A stretch of DNA of 64,000 bases from Angiostrongylus vasorum (Eukaryota; Nematoda; Chromadorea; Rhabditida; Metastrongylidae), in assembly GCA_018806985.1 (NCBI GenBank), contig JADANN010000439.1, forward strand, positions 999,501-1,063,500, given 5' to 3'. Below the pieces are notes generated by a model. The model was given only the letters and a program-made list of their open reading frames with translations. It was not told the origin of the DNA and ran no database searches. Below are positions 33,201 to 45,200 of the stretch, in pieces (the first letter of the stretch is position 1; every line of letters starts with the position of its first letter). Made by a program: the position numbers and the translations under genes.

Positions 33201-36200
33201 TTGAGCAGAAGAAATACGACGTGACTCAGTATCGCTTCAGGAATAGGAAATAAAGATGATAATTTTTCCGAAAACAGTGCACTTTACTTTCGTTTGTATT
33301 TTGCGATGAAATAAGGAACGCAATCTGATATCAAGATAGATATCTGGAGAATAAGTTTAACAGGTTAGTGCGGTAAATAAAGGGGTAGAACTTTGAGCAC
33401 TAATCGAGGCATCGTCGAAAGTGATTGAAGGGATATTTGGCCTACACATTGATTGCGGTGACTTAGTTGTGTATTAAGTCAGTGCAGCTATCCTCCCAGA
33501 CAAGTCTAGTAGCAATTTGCTAACATCGGAGGGATGGAACGTTTGGTGATACCGGTGCGTGGGCCGGAACCAGCCACCACGTTTATATTGCAGAACACAT
33601 GTAACAACTGCACTGTACGCAAAAACAGGCCGGAAAGAAGAAAAAGGTGTCAAGTTTGCTTACAGTCTAATATATTAACGCTCATCATACGACTAGAACA
33701 CTCTTGTGAAATGTCTTCGTGAGTAGGAATACCAGGAACTTCATCTCCTGTTCGGTGCAAAAGCTGAACAGAAATCAACGGTAAAAGGATGTAGAAAAAA
33801 CGTTTCTATGCTCTCACCACTTTTGATTTCTTGCAGAACATTCTATATGGTCAAGACTTACCAGTTAGTTCTTATATTTGATGTCTGTGACTCAGGATGG
33901 AATGTTGAATTTTTTCATAGCTTTACCGACTTTCGTGAGGGACTGATTAGTGGGTATAAATTTAAAATCACCTACGTTGTACTTTGTTCGTTCTTATAAA
34001 ATCGTTTACATTGTGCTGACTTTTATTTATCGCTAAGATTTAGAGTAGATTCGTTTCATCTTGAGATGACGATTGTTAAGTTAATACTACTCTTAAAGTG
34101 TTTCAGATATGCCGATGGAATGACAGACGCGTTTACTCCATCCGATATGACAGTGATGTGCGAGGGAAAGGACCAACGGGAATTCTCGTGATTATTTTGC
34201 TAGTTACAAATATACTTTTAAGTTTTACAAAGTTGTTGAGAACACCCACAGTTTTCTGCTGTAATAGGAGAAGAATGAAGTCCATCTTTTTTCTTTAGAG
34301 CCGAAGTCTCGCCGTGTTCTCCGAGAGGTGAGGAGATTCTTCGAATGCGACAGGAATTGGAGTAAGTGACATGTTTTTTTTTACATTTTTGTCAAAAAAA
34401 AATTGAATATGCTCTGGTTTCCACATTCCCTCCTTATTTGTTATCGAACTCTATGCAGAGGATTGTGGTTTTGAAAATGTAACCGAACTGTTTGCCTCTT
34501 TCACTTGAGTCATTGATGTTTTCATAGCTGAGCACTTATAAAAGCAAGATTGTGCGAGTAATGTATGAGTAGCAAACTGTGATGGTCTTCAGGCTTTCTC
34601 ATCCTTTGTTCCAACTTTGAAGGCGAATACGACTGTCTGTTCGCATTTTCAATTTTAAGGCGTCTGTAAAGCAACGGTTAAAGGTTCTCTGCTATACCAC
34701 GACGTCGCTGGTTCCATATAGCACTGGCGCTAGCCGAACCCCCTTCTTTCTGGGATCGGTATTTTTGGTACCAGATTAGTCTGGAGGTAAAACAGCTGGC
34801 TTTTGGCTTAGTACATCGGTAAACTCCCACAACTAGGCGAAGTATTCATTCAGTCACCTCTGCAGTGCTACAAATATAATCGAATTCATGGCTCATCCCT
34901 AAGAGATCAGTCAACACCAAAACTTTACTACTTATTTAATTATCTATTTATTCATCTACCTCAATTCCAGTGCTGCTCGTCGATCATTAATCGAAAAAGA
35001 CGAAAAAATGTGTCGGTTGTCACGAATTCAGGACTCGGTCGACGCCGAAGTTCAGGAGCTCACCGAAAAGCTCTTTCAGGTTCTTCGTTCAACAATCGAT
35101 TGTCAGATCGTTTGTTACTAAATAAAACATGCTTTGTCTAGACTTTTGAAATGCAGTCATAGTAAAAGGCAAATAAAAGCAAGTAAACAAATCAATGAAC
35201 TTCTTTTGTACAGGAGGCCTACAGAATGGTGAACTATGCTGAGGAGCGACGTGAGCGAGCTGAAAAGCTCATGAATGAATCCCGATTACAGGTTCGAGCA
35301 GAATCAATACTTGAATTATGCTTGTCCAAAAAGGTTTCACTTAAATTACCTTTTTTACTGTTTGGGAAGTCGTTAAATATTTCGCGATCTAATGGATCGT
35401 TTTTGTCCTGCACAGTAATTACTCATGCCTAAGTTGCGTATACTTATAATTGATGTCTGTTTTGATTTGTCGATTGTTGTATAGCTTTGGTCCACGGGAT
35501 TAAATTTTTTAGAAACATAATTAAAAAAATTAGAGAAATTAGATTCGTGTGAGGATCGGAGTTGTTGGAATAACGTCCTTAGTTCTTTCTGTAATGGCTA
35601 TATAAACCTTCACTTTATTCCTTGGCTTGTTCTACATTTGCAATTTGGTGAATTCTTTTCGTTACAAGTTTATCATGACAGAATGGTCCGGATAACCTCA
35701 ATTTTAGGTTGAGGTTCTTTCGGCAGAAGTAGCTGCGTTGAAGTTATTGGTTCAAACGCCAGGCATGGGTCAGAATCACTTTCAGCACACTTCACCAGAG
35801 CACAAGTCGGCATTGGCGAAGCTCTTTTCTTCTTGTAAGTGCCTATATACAGGGCGCCTTTGGCAGAATGGTTTGTAGTGCTTTGCAATCACATCTACCT
35901 GTCAGGACTTGGGAAATTGCTACCAGACTTGTTCGGGACGATAAAAAACACTGACTTGGTAAGTCGCTCACAAAAGTCGTTGTATCAGCCGTTCATGCGC
36001 TTTGTCACCTATATAACGCTTCGAATAGAGTCGAATTCGTGACTAGTCGTTAAGGGTTTATCAAGGCTGAGCGTCTTATTCTTTTTAAAGAGTTTATAAG
36101 TGACTGCATTGATGGTCACCGTTGATAACTTGACAACTGTTTAGCATCCACAAGGAGGTCCAGTTCATCAGGAGCAGTCCAATCAAAAAAGTCTTGCACT

Positions 36201-39200
36201 TTGCCATCGCTGAGTACGCACACGGCACGCGAAATGGAGAAGGACAATGAGCAGAAACAGGCAGAAGCTGTTGAAGAGGTTTCGTGTGCACATTTTTGTG
36301 GTCGTACCGATGGTTCTTCCTCATTAGCACCGATGCCCAATACATATTGGTTTTTGTTCTTTCAATCGCCGGAGCTTTTTATTCTTCTTGCCTAGGAGCT
36401 TGTCCTCTCGTCATTTTACGCTGATTTTATAGGTGTTGAACCATCGTGGCCCTCATACCAATCTTGCTTTTGGCAGTGACCGGTAGGGAATGCCGGAATC
36501 CATTTAAGGTCGATCCTATTTTGATGGCTGAATTTACATCATGGCGTGAAGCTGGTCATCCGCTAGCGCATCACCCTTTCATGGAACGCGTCAGTATCGA
36601 AGAAGTAATACCTTGTATGCTTTTCCACGCAAAGCAGGTACATTTTGTTTACATGGTTTTTTTCCAATATCTGTTTTTATCAGCATAAATGTTATGGGTA
36701 TTGATTCGAACTAGTCTAACAAGCTGATTGCTGCGTCGTTCGATTTATCAAATTTATATTTAAGTGCTTTACTACTTTGATGGTCAATCATCGTAATATT
36801 GAGTGAGTAAAAACAATAAAAAAAGGTGATAAATGGTTAGGTGCATTTTTGATATAAGCAGTAAAAAAAACTTTTATTGTTATCACTTGTCCCACCTGTC
36901 CACCTGCTGATCGTCGAGTGGTGTTCACTTTAGGGACTCGTTGAGCTCCCATATCATTCTTCTAGGGTTTTCCTAAGAAGCTCTAACTGTCAAGTCGGTG
37001 CTCTTCCTGCAGTACGATTGACATCGTGAGGAATCGAGTCATAGACGGCTGTTGTCCATTGATTATTGCTCATACGCATACGCATTACGCCCATCTTATC
37101 CTCGACAATTTGGCGTGTAGAACGGCATCTTCAATTTTTGATTGTTGACGTAGGTCGGAACTGTGAGTCCCTTTTCTCACTTGCGTGATACGGGATACTC
37201 CTAGCATCGTCCTTCGCCTGGGCGTTCAATAACGCCGAGTGATCTTTGGTCTAGCTTACACAGCGACCAGGTTTCTAACGCATACATTAAGGAAGGAAGA
37301 ATCGTGGAGTGGAAAAGATGCGCATCGAGTCGGATGTCCTTTGTTCTCTTCCCTACATTCTCGATGCTCTTATAAGCTCCCCAAGCTGCTCGCTTCTTCT
37401 CAACTCTGGCGCTGCGTCGCTCATCGTATTGATTCCCTGACCCAGATGGACGTGACTGGAGCATTCGGAGACTTTCATTCCGTTGACCGTGAATGGGGTA
37501 TAGGTAACCAATCCGCTCTTCGTGAACATCGCCTTTGTGGATAAGATTAGTCGAAGATCAATATTTCCACAGGCGTTATCAAAGTCGGTAAGATTCGTTC
37601 CGCCTAGATAGTGCAAGACGGTGTCATCAGCAAAGTGAAGATGGTGCAAATGCCTAGGGTCGATGCCGATTAGCACTCTCACTTCACCCATTCCAATATT
37701 CACATGACATTCTGCAGGGTGGCAGTAAGTATTATTGGCGAGATGATGTCACCTTGTCTAACCCCTCTTTCGACGTCAGCGTTCTTGAGCAAGAAAGCAG
37801 TCTTGTTGCTCTTCCATTGTATAGGAACCCTGCCTTCTGACATGTAACGTGTGGTGAGCCGATCCGATTTATTGATGAGGACTGACAGAGAGTTCCCCAA
37901 GTGTTTAGATCCTATCCTTTCTCGAGCAGGTGTTGTTCGATTCTTCACCGACTGAATAGCATGTCGGATTTCGGCAGATAGAACCTATGGGACTATGTAT
38001 CCATCCTTCGTACGTGTGAGACTGTGTATCCATCCTCCTTTTCTCGTATAAAGGTAGGAATATATGGCCATTGAAGAGATCCGAGTAGTAATCGTTAATG
38101 TTTTCTTCGTTGCCTTTTTGGATGCCGTACCTATTCTGTCTACGCGTCGGAGTGCAATCATTATGATTTTGTGATTGGCGAGGGTATGGGCTTTGCGAAT
38201 GCTCCTCCCAGCATCTGCAGCGTCGACCTTAACTGCTGCTGTTCTCTCCTTAAGATCTTTTATTGTTTGTCTGCATGGTTTTGTAAGTTCGGGCGAAATT
38301 AGCGATTGCTTGCAGCTTGTGAGATTCCTCGCTGGCGTATCAGCTCGTGTGGTACTGGAAACAGACGTCGTGATCTTCGAAGTCTTAGCTTTCATAGCGC
38401 TGACGTGAAAACGTTGAATGAGCCCATCGTATTCCTCGTCGATGTTACGAAGAACGGCATCCTCCTAACAGCCGACTAATGATCTGAATAAATCTATTTT
38501 ATGGTCCATATAGAACGCTTCGTCTTCGTCTTCGTCACAGCTTGGTGTCGGTGCTTATGCGACAAAGATTGTCAAAGCCGGTATTGATCCACATCTCTTC
38601 AACCGTAAACGTCCGATTCAGGTTGTTCGAATTAGTCGGTGTTTTTGTGCAAGCTCGTGTTGACAAAATCGCCGACGTTAGCGACTTTTCTAATGTCGCT
38701 TGTTCCGAGGCACAGTTCTTCTCCGGCAATCTACAGAGCGTTAAATTGGCGGAGTCTTCTCATCTCGGCCAGTTCGACGAAGTCGTGATTTATCGGTTTA
38801 GCGTGTATCATCAGGTCCTCAACAGACAATTTGGATGCAAGTGAGGTTGCGCTGTAGGTACAAATTGTCACATTAATCCCTCGACGTTTAGGCAGCCTGG
38901 AGTGGCCCTGAAATTTTAGCAGCCTTTCCATACTTGTTCTGCCCAACTTTGCTGTTTTAGGGTGTCCTTCATGGTCAGAGGAATGAAGCCCATTTACTTT
39001 GCTGTGTTTAGCGTTTCACACCGACGTTTAGCTAGCAGATTGCTGAGCGTGGGTGCAGGAAAAACTCAAGGGTAGCTTGCCAGTTTCTCTCAAGATAGAC
39101 AAAAATCTTATTTCTTGGAAGCGACTCCTAATCGCCTTCCATGTAATTCATCCCATTGACTTGATTGCGCCTGATAAAATACAATCCGCATAAACGAGAT

Positions 39201-40800
39201 CACACCCACACACGCATTCATGAGCAGGTCTTCGTAAACACAGAAGGTATGTGTCAAATCGGCGCAATATAAAAAGAAAGTCTATCTGGACCTACCTGCG
39301 TCTCGGGAAAGCACAAAGTCACTTTTGGTCCGCGATTAACTGATGTCCTTACTCTGGTGACATGATGCGTTACCGCACGATTAACCCGCAACAGATCCCT
39401 CTTTGAGCGAGATCCGTGGTTTGTTGTCGTAATGCTAACAAGTTTTCTCAAAGAAATTCGTCGTTGTCAATTTTCATATAGATCAATCAAAGTTGTTACT
39501 TGTACTCTCTGCGATTCCCTTCATTGTAATACTGGCTCGAGATCAGTCGATTATTATACTTGCTCGACCATTCTCAATTTTCATTCTCGCTCAAGCTCAT
39601 TCGGTTGCTAAACTCACTCGGGCTCGCTCGGTTTGTTCTGGCCAGATGGGTTCGCTCGTGCACATTTGACTGTTTGTTCTTCGTTTCTCTACTCTTAAGG
39701 CCAACGAATTTACGCATTGCTTATAGGGTTGTTCTAGTAGAATTGAGCAATATTACTTAAAAACGTGGACATATCTTATGTGCAAGAATGTGTGAACATT
39801 AAATTATCACTAGTTTCTGATTTGTGAGTTGGTAGTAGTAGGCGTCAATTATAAAGCAATACTTCAGGGGTTATTGAAAACTGTTCTGGATTTTCTTTCT
39901 ATATTTTCCTGAAGCTGTTTAATCATTCTTTCTTCACAAATGACTCTATTGTGCTTTTAACTCTAAAGTTTGACTTTTTATATCTTTGTTTCCAAGCTAT
40001 CCGACGACATTCTCGATTCCATCGCTGCTAATAAATTGGAATTGGAACCTGTTCAAGAAGAAAAACCATCAGTAACGTTCGTTTAATTTAGGCTTAGTAT
40101 TTCACTTAAGGATTATGTGACAGATGACATTGTTGTCGACTTTGTCAGTTATTCATCTCATAGTGTTTTTCCTGATGTTTCTTATTTGTTTTCAGTTTAG
40201 GCTTTGTGCACTAACGAACATCGCTCGATTTTGCCCATACCGTGTTCGTGTTGCTGAAGATAGCCAATGGCACAGGATATCATTATTAGCTCGGAATCGG
40301 GTTCGTCTCAGTTCTGCTTCTAGTTTCATCCATGTATGTAGCAACTGCCCAGCGATAGTGAGTCTCACGTGCAACGTATGCATATTGATTGGCGGCGGAG
40401 CGCTTTGAGTTGTTGAAACTATGAAGTTATCCGCGCTAAAAAATATGTTTTCTTTTTTGGCTAATTATTTAATGAAGAATTCGTCCATGTCAAGCTTCAT
40501 CCCTTTAACCTCCTACGTCTCTGCTTTATTGATTCAATTCCGAGTGAGGCCTGATTTTGAGGACAGATATACAGTATGATCAGTATCTATATGGTTGTGA
40601 AAGTGTGTTTATCACTTTTTTCTATACAGATCGCTGCCGTTTGTGACTATTACACGTTCATTCGCTACTTACGAGGTGGTTTGATCAAGTCCGGCATTCG
40701 AGATGCTTACTTCGATGTGATGACGCTAAGAAAGAATATGTGCCTAGCTAAGTTAGGACTTGGATTTGTACCAAAAACTAATCTACGTCATGGATTCTAG
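30269..40800 (+). CDS. Rabin8/GRAB-type Sec2-domain Rab guanine-nucleotide exchange factor (about 375 aa)
   Basis: Exons: 30269-30426, 34107-34187, 34299-34361, 34971-35079, 35214-35291, 35708-35834, 36477-36637, 39997-40071, 40196-40300 and 40630-40800. Phases are consistent throughout and the stop is TAG; 375 aa compares with about 380 for human RAB3IL1. The Sec2 coiled coil spans roughly residues 88-190 (RGEEILRMRQELD, VQELTEKLFQEAYRMVNYAEE, VLSAEVAALKLLV). The conserved C-terminal domain follows (about 205-375), with ALTNIARFCPYRVRV, YYTFIRYLRGGL and RKNMCLAKLG. From the family, these proteins catalyse GDP-GTP exchange on Rab8/Rab3-type GTPases in exocytosis and ciliogenesis. The first two exons are less certain: ATG 30269 follows an acceptor-like TTTCTCTAG, which may be a trans-splice site. 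Long introns hold SINEs and RTE copy 2 (36.9-39.4 kb, antisense). I do not assign a worm gene name. Confidence 0.88.
30430..33374. other. Long first intron of the Rab GEF gene, no nested gene seen
   Basis: AT-rich with no supported exon. Local features are a 26-bp tandem duplication (30860-30911) and a phrase 'acgaaagtaaagaagaaaatt' at about 31878 that recurs with changes at about 32139. Confidence 0.45.
30860..30911. repeat. 26-bp tandem duplication
   Basis: Two units of CTTAACTCTAAGAAGAGGTAC type, with two differences, follow a pyrimidine tract. Confidence 0.85.
33375..33605 (-). repeat. SINE family A, old copy
   Basis: 'cctcccagacaagtctagtagcaatttgctaac' and 'ggagggatggaacgtttggtg' identify the family. 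The head is degraded. Confidence 0.7.
34661..34925 (+). repeat. SINE family A, old copy
   Basis: Head 'ggcgtctgtaaagcaacggttaaagg', body 'ttggtaccagattagtctgg' and tail 'gagatcagtcaacacc'. Lies within the intron before the 34971 exon. Confidence 0.75.
35852..36080 (+). repeat. SINE family A, with deletion
   Basis: The head 'gcctttggcagaatggtttg' is joined early to 'gggaaattgctaccagacttgttcgg', so the B-box region is shortened. It starts 18 bp after the exon ending at 35834. Confidence 0.7.
36116..36340 (-). other. Protein-like antisense frame in Rab GEF intron
   Basis: A 74-codon - strand frame ends in SDGKVQDFFDWTAPDELDLLV and a stop. Composition looks protein-like and no repeat explains it, but the + strand frame (36201-36395) is also open. 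No splice partner or family was recognised. It may be a decayed gene fragment. Confidence 0.25.
36891..39422 (-). mobile_element. RTE-type retrotransposon, copy 2 (degenerate, internally deleted)
   Basis: Same family and orientation as copies 1 and 3, with the 3' end near 36891 ('cacctgtccacctg') and 5' end near 39422 ('agatccgtgg'). Frames recall the RT (37201-37703: MNIGMGEVRVLIG..., FADD region; 37985-38395) but are heavily interrupted, and part of the endonuclease/RT is missing. It sits antisense in the intron between exons 36477-36637 and 39997-40071 of the Rab GEF gene. It is the oldest of the three copies by divergence. Confidence 0.85.
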
Positions 40801-41611
40801 GCTTATCCGTTGTTATTGTAGTACACTGGATACTGAGCGCTTTAATGGTATATGATTCGTCCAACAATGTAACAACTATTTCCTTTCCTACAACTTGCTC
40901 GCCACTTGAAAATCAACTATCGATTGCTGACTGTTTAAAAAATGTGCTATTTTTTTCGCCCAGAATTTGTGCGTCACTTTCAGTAATGTTTCCATCAGTG
41001 TGTGGTTCTCTTCTTTGTAGACGTATCCGAATCGATAGAATAGTGTTTGAACGTCTTTTTTTCTTGATTAAACCCCTTATACAGGGCAGATTAGGCTATC
41101 CTTCTTCTGATCTTTTCATAGAAAAATCCTCACGTATTTCGGATTGTTTTACCCACTTTTCGTCCGAGTTTTCGATATTTATGATGTTTCATAGCTTTCA
41201 TGACTTTTAAACTTTTTTTTTCGCATCAGGTTTATTGATTGGATCAGGGATGCAAGCACGCGATTAGCCCTGTTACTCCTGCGTCTACACTCTAGACGAA
41301 GGAGTAGCTCGTATTTTTCACTTTACATTGTTTAATGGTGCTCGAAATATGAGTCAATGGACTTTTTTCTAAAGGACTTTTCTTGTTATAACGTGTATCT
41401 CCACTTGAAATCTCTGATGAGTATGAACGGCACTGTGTTCGAGAAATGTTCGATATTCATATCTTTATTACTTTCCCGCTAATAGTCGTCGTAACGTCTG
41501 ACCGTGAGTTGCTCTTCGGTGTTTTTGTTGATTTTTCAACTTTCAAAGTACTCTCATCTCTAATGTTCACTCTTTTCTTACATTCTTTGCCTATACTGGT
41601 AATGTGACAAC
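40801..41611. other. Intergenic stretch after the Rab GEF gene
   Basis: AT-rich, no clear AATAAA close to the stop, and no supported exon. The open frame 40845-41210 has no splice or family support. Confidence 0.4.
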
Positions 41612-41891
41612 TATAAAGGATAAATCTGTCGGCGTTGATCAATCCCTGAGGGATGCGCTATGCATTCGACTTCATTAAGCATCGCTGGAGGTGACTGAAT
41701 GCATATCTGGCCTTTACAATGACTCGCGGTAGCCCAGCGATGTATCGAGGCAGTGCTGTTATGCTCGCAAACAAGGCTGGTACCAATTTGCCGACTCCGC
41801 GGGGGATGGAAGGCTTGGTGGGCCATGGGCGCGGAGACCGATTCCACGTGTGTATTGCTGGGCACCTCCGACCACTGCGCCACACGCGCCC
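41612..41891 (-). repeat. SINE family A, young subfamily
   Basis: Nearly identical to the copy at 57913-58187, sharing diagnostic variants 'ggaggtgactgaatgc', 'ggtagcccagcgatg', 'ctcgcaaacaaggctgg' and 'gactccgcgggg' that other copies lack. Confidence 0.93.
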
Positions 41892-42231
41892 ATATGACTA
41901 CTATAACAGTAATAAATTCTTCCGTATTTTTCAGTGTTCAGAGGATTTTTGTGTGAACCATGACTGTGGTGGTATACGGTATTCACGTGAAGTATTTGTA
42001 AAATAAATTGATCGAAATTCAGTGGTAAATATCATCGGAAACAAGAGGGTTCGTTTTTTCTCTTGTTAACCACAGTTGGTTCATTATTGTTAAATCCCGC
42101 TCGTAACCTGCTATTTCTAGGATACTTAAAATGATGAATATGGTACGATACTGTCGATACGTCCACTGTTGTCCTACTATTTCCAGGACGTTATATAAAG
42201 AGTATGCAATGGAAGTTATTAAATTACTAGA

Positions 42232-45200
42232 ATGGAGCTCACATCGGCTTCAGTGGTTCCGGGAGAGCTTAAGAGGATTCCTGTAGGCAATGCTTCTGTT
42301 AAGTATACAATTTGTACTCCAATAATTGGTAGCTGTAGAGATCGTCGACAAAGTATGAGTGTTTTCTCCCGACACCATCGACAGCATCTCGTTGACATCG
42401 TCGAATAGCTTCAATTGTTTCTATTGACATTTCTAGGAGCATCAATTGTTTGAGAAAATTCCAGTCTTTGTTCATGTCGCTTGTGTTTAACATAAGAATT
42501 ATCCCTTGGAAATACATTCGTTCCGAAATCTGGGGACTTAAGGCAACAATCTATTAGAGGAACGTCGTCTACCGTATTGAAGCGAGACTGCCCAAAGCAT
42601 TTTATCATTTGTGCATTTTTAATTAAGCTAGGAAGAAATATAAGTATTGTACATTTTTCGTTTTGTTTTATTGTTTTCATTGTTGCTGATGAATACTCCG
42701 GCTGAACTGACTATCTATATTCTGTATAATTTTCAAACCGACCGTCATTTAACCTCGGCGTGAGTAAACTATAAATTCCTGTGGATTGTTCAGCTTACAC
42801 GAGGTTGATATATAACTCCTATTCGACTGATGTTTCGACATTTTCGTCTTCCTCAGAGCCGTTGACTCGAATAGGTTGTTCCCTGTCGTTCGTCTCTTCG
42901 ATGTGGTGACTTCATCTTCGTTTGAAGTCGAATCTTCTTCAGTGGAACGTCGCTTGCATGGGGCAACCTTATCCTATAGCGCTCTTTTACGCAATACGAC
43001 TGCTCTTAATAGTGTTGTTTTTAACAATAATATAGTGTTGTTCCAAGCTAACGGTTTACCACCTCATCGTGGCTAGGTGTTCCTGGATATCGGAATGCGA
43101 TGTACAGCAGTGGGTTTCATCCCTCCGGCAGGGTGTCCCAAGCTGAGAAGGAGTCTAGCGTTTCCATCAGGAAGCCCAGCTAAAAGTAAGCCCATTATCA
43201 GTACCAAGAAATACCAAGATCCAACACTGTCCTGATATCAAACTAGTCCCATGGTGGCAAATTTTCCACTGATCCATAAGGGCGGCGACTTCCTGTGATG
43301 ATGACGACCTGCGGCAGACTTTGGCCTGGTTGATCCCGGGACTCCAGGAGATCACAATGGTTAAAAAAGCAAAACCACAAAGAAATGTAGATTGTGCTGA
43401 GACTTGCACAACCAGTGAGTGCGGGCCATCCAACTATAGTGTTGTTTTCCAACGATCAATCCATCTTGCAGCAGGAGGTGTTATGCTAGATAGGACAAAG
43501 TGAATAGCAAATTAATAATGCTGCAGGATGGATTGTCCGTTGAAAAACACATTATTATCAACGGACAATAATTATCAACAACAGTCGTCTTATATAAAAG
43601 AGCGAAGATTCTACTCGATACGAAGACGAAGATACTACATCGAGACGGCGAACGACTGTGGACCATTTACTCGAGTCATCTGCTCTGAATAAGGCGAAGA
43701 CGTCGAAATATTAGCCGAATGAAAGTTGTACATCAACCTCGTGTAAGCTGAACAATTCAAAGAAATTTGTATCCTGTCGATTCAATATGAATGTCGTCGT
43801 GCTGGTGCCGCACTGTGCTGGCACCTACATAAATGAATAAAGTTCTGCTACATTAGCAGCATCGATCGTGCCTTAATTCTATCAGCCAATTGATTGGACG
43901 GTATTGTTCAAGCATTTTGAAGAGAAACGCCCAATATGTGGAACAGAAGAAATTCTGCTGAAGAAGTCTGTTCTCGTGGATATGCTTGAGAAACATACTA
44001 CTAGTAGTAGTGAACCATTACACAGAACATCAGTTAGGTAAGTATTTGCTTTAAAGGTCTTGAAATCGGCTCATTTGTAATAAGGATAATATAGCAAAGA
44101 TGTTTTTTAATTCTTTCGCGACGAGTGACCCCAATTAGTGGTACTGTTAGAACACCTATAGGATTCATTTTCTTTCCGGTGGTTTGTTTTAACACTTAGA
44201 ACAATTTTTTCTACACTTGTTATCAACTGATAGCTTATAGAACACAGGTGGTGCATTGGGCGTTGATCGAGAAAACTCTATTCTGCACCTAGAAATATCA
44301 CCTGTATCACCTGTATCACCTGTAGTCCTGTTGATCGTCGAGTGACTCGAGCGGGCGCCAGTAAGTCTTCCATTTTTCCCTGTCGCGTGCAAGAGTAGCC
44401 CAATGGGTTCTGCTCGCTCTAGGGACTCGTTGAGCATCATATCATTTCTTCAACGCTCTTTGTGGGGAACTCATGACCATCGGGTCTGTGGTCTTCCTGC
44501 AGTACGTTTGACATCCCGAGGAATCCAGTCACTAACGGCTCTTGTCCATCGGTTGTCATTCATACGCATTACGTGTCCCGCCCACGTTATCTTCGATTAT
44601 TTGGCGTACAGAACGGTATCCTTTGATTTTTGATCGTCGACGCAGAGTTTGGATCCTTTTCCTTACTTGTGTGGAACGGGATACTCCTAGCATCGCCCTT
44701 TCGACTGCGCGTTCGATAACGCTATGTGATCTTTCATCCTGCTTACGCAGCGACCAAGTTTCTGACGCATACGTTAACGCAAGAAGTAAGGTTGTGTCGA
44801 AAAGGTGGGCAATGAGTCGGTTGTTCTTTGTTCTCCTCACTCCATCCTCGATGCTCTTGAAAGCTCCCCCAAGCCGCTCGTTTCGTTCTGCTCAGCTCTG
44901 GAGCTAGGTCGTTCATCATATTGATCTCCCGACCTAGATAGATATAACTGGAGCATTCGGAGATATTCGTTCCGTTGAGCATGAATGGGGCATGCGAAAC
45001 CAATCCGTTCTTCATGAACATCGTTTTTTGTGAGATTTGGTTGAAGACCAATCTTTCCACAGGCTTTATCAAAGTCGGTAAGCATACGTTCCGCTTGGCT
45101 AAACGTTTGGTGTTATAAGGACGATGTCATCAGCAAAGCGAAGATGGTGTAACTGCTGACCGTCGATTTTCACTCCCATATTATCCCATTCCAATGTTCG

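Noticed and set aside
36201..36395. Extra exon of the Rab GEF between 35834 and 36477
   Set aside because: No acceptor/donor pair keeps the needed phase, and direct joining 35834 to 36477 gives a continuous family-like protein.
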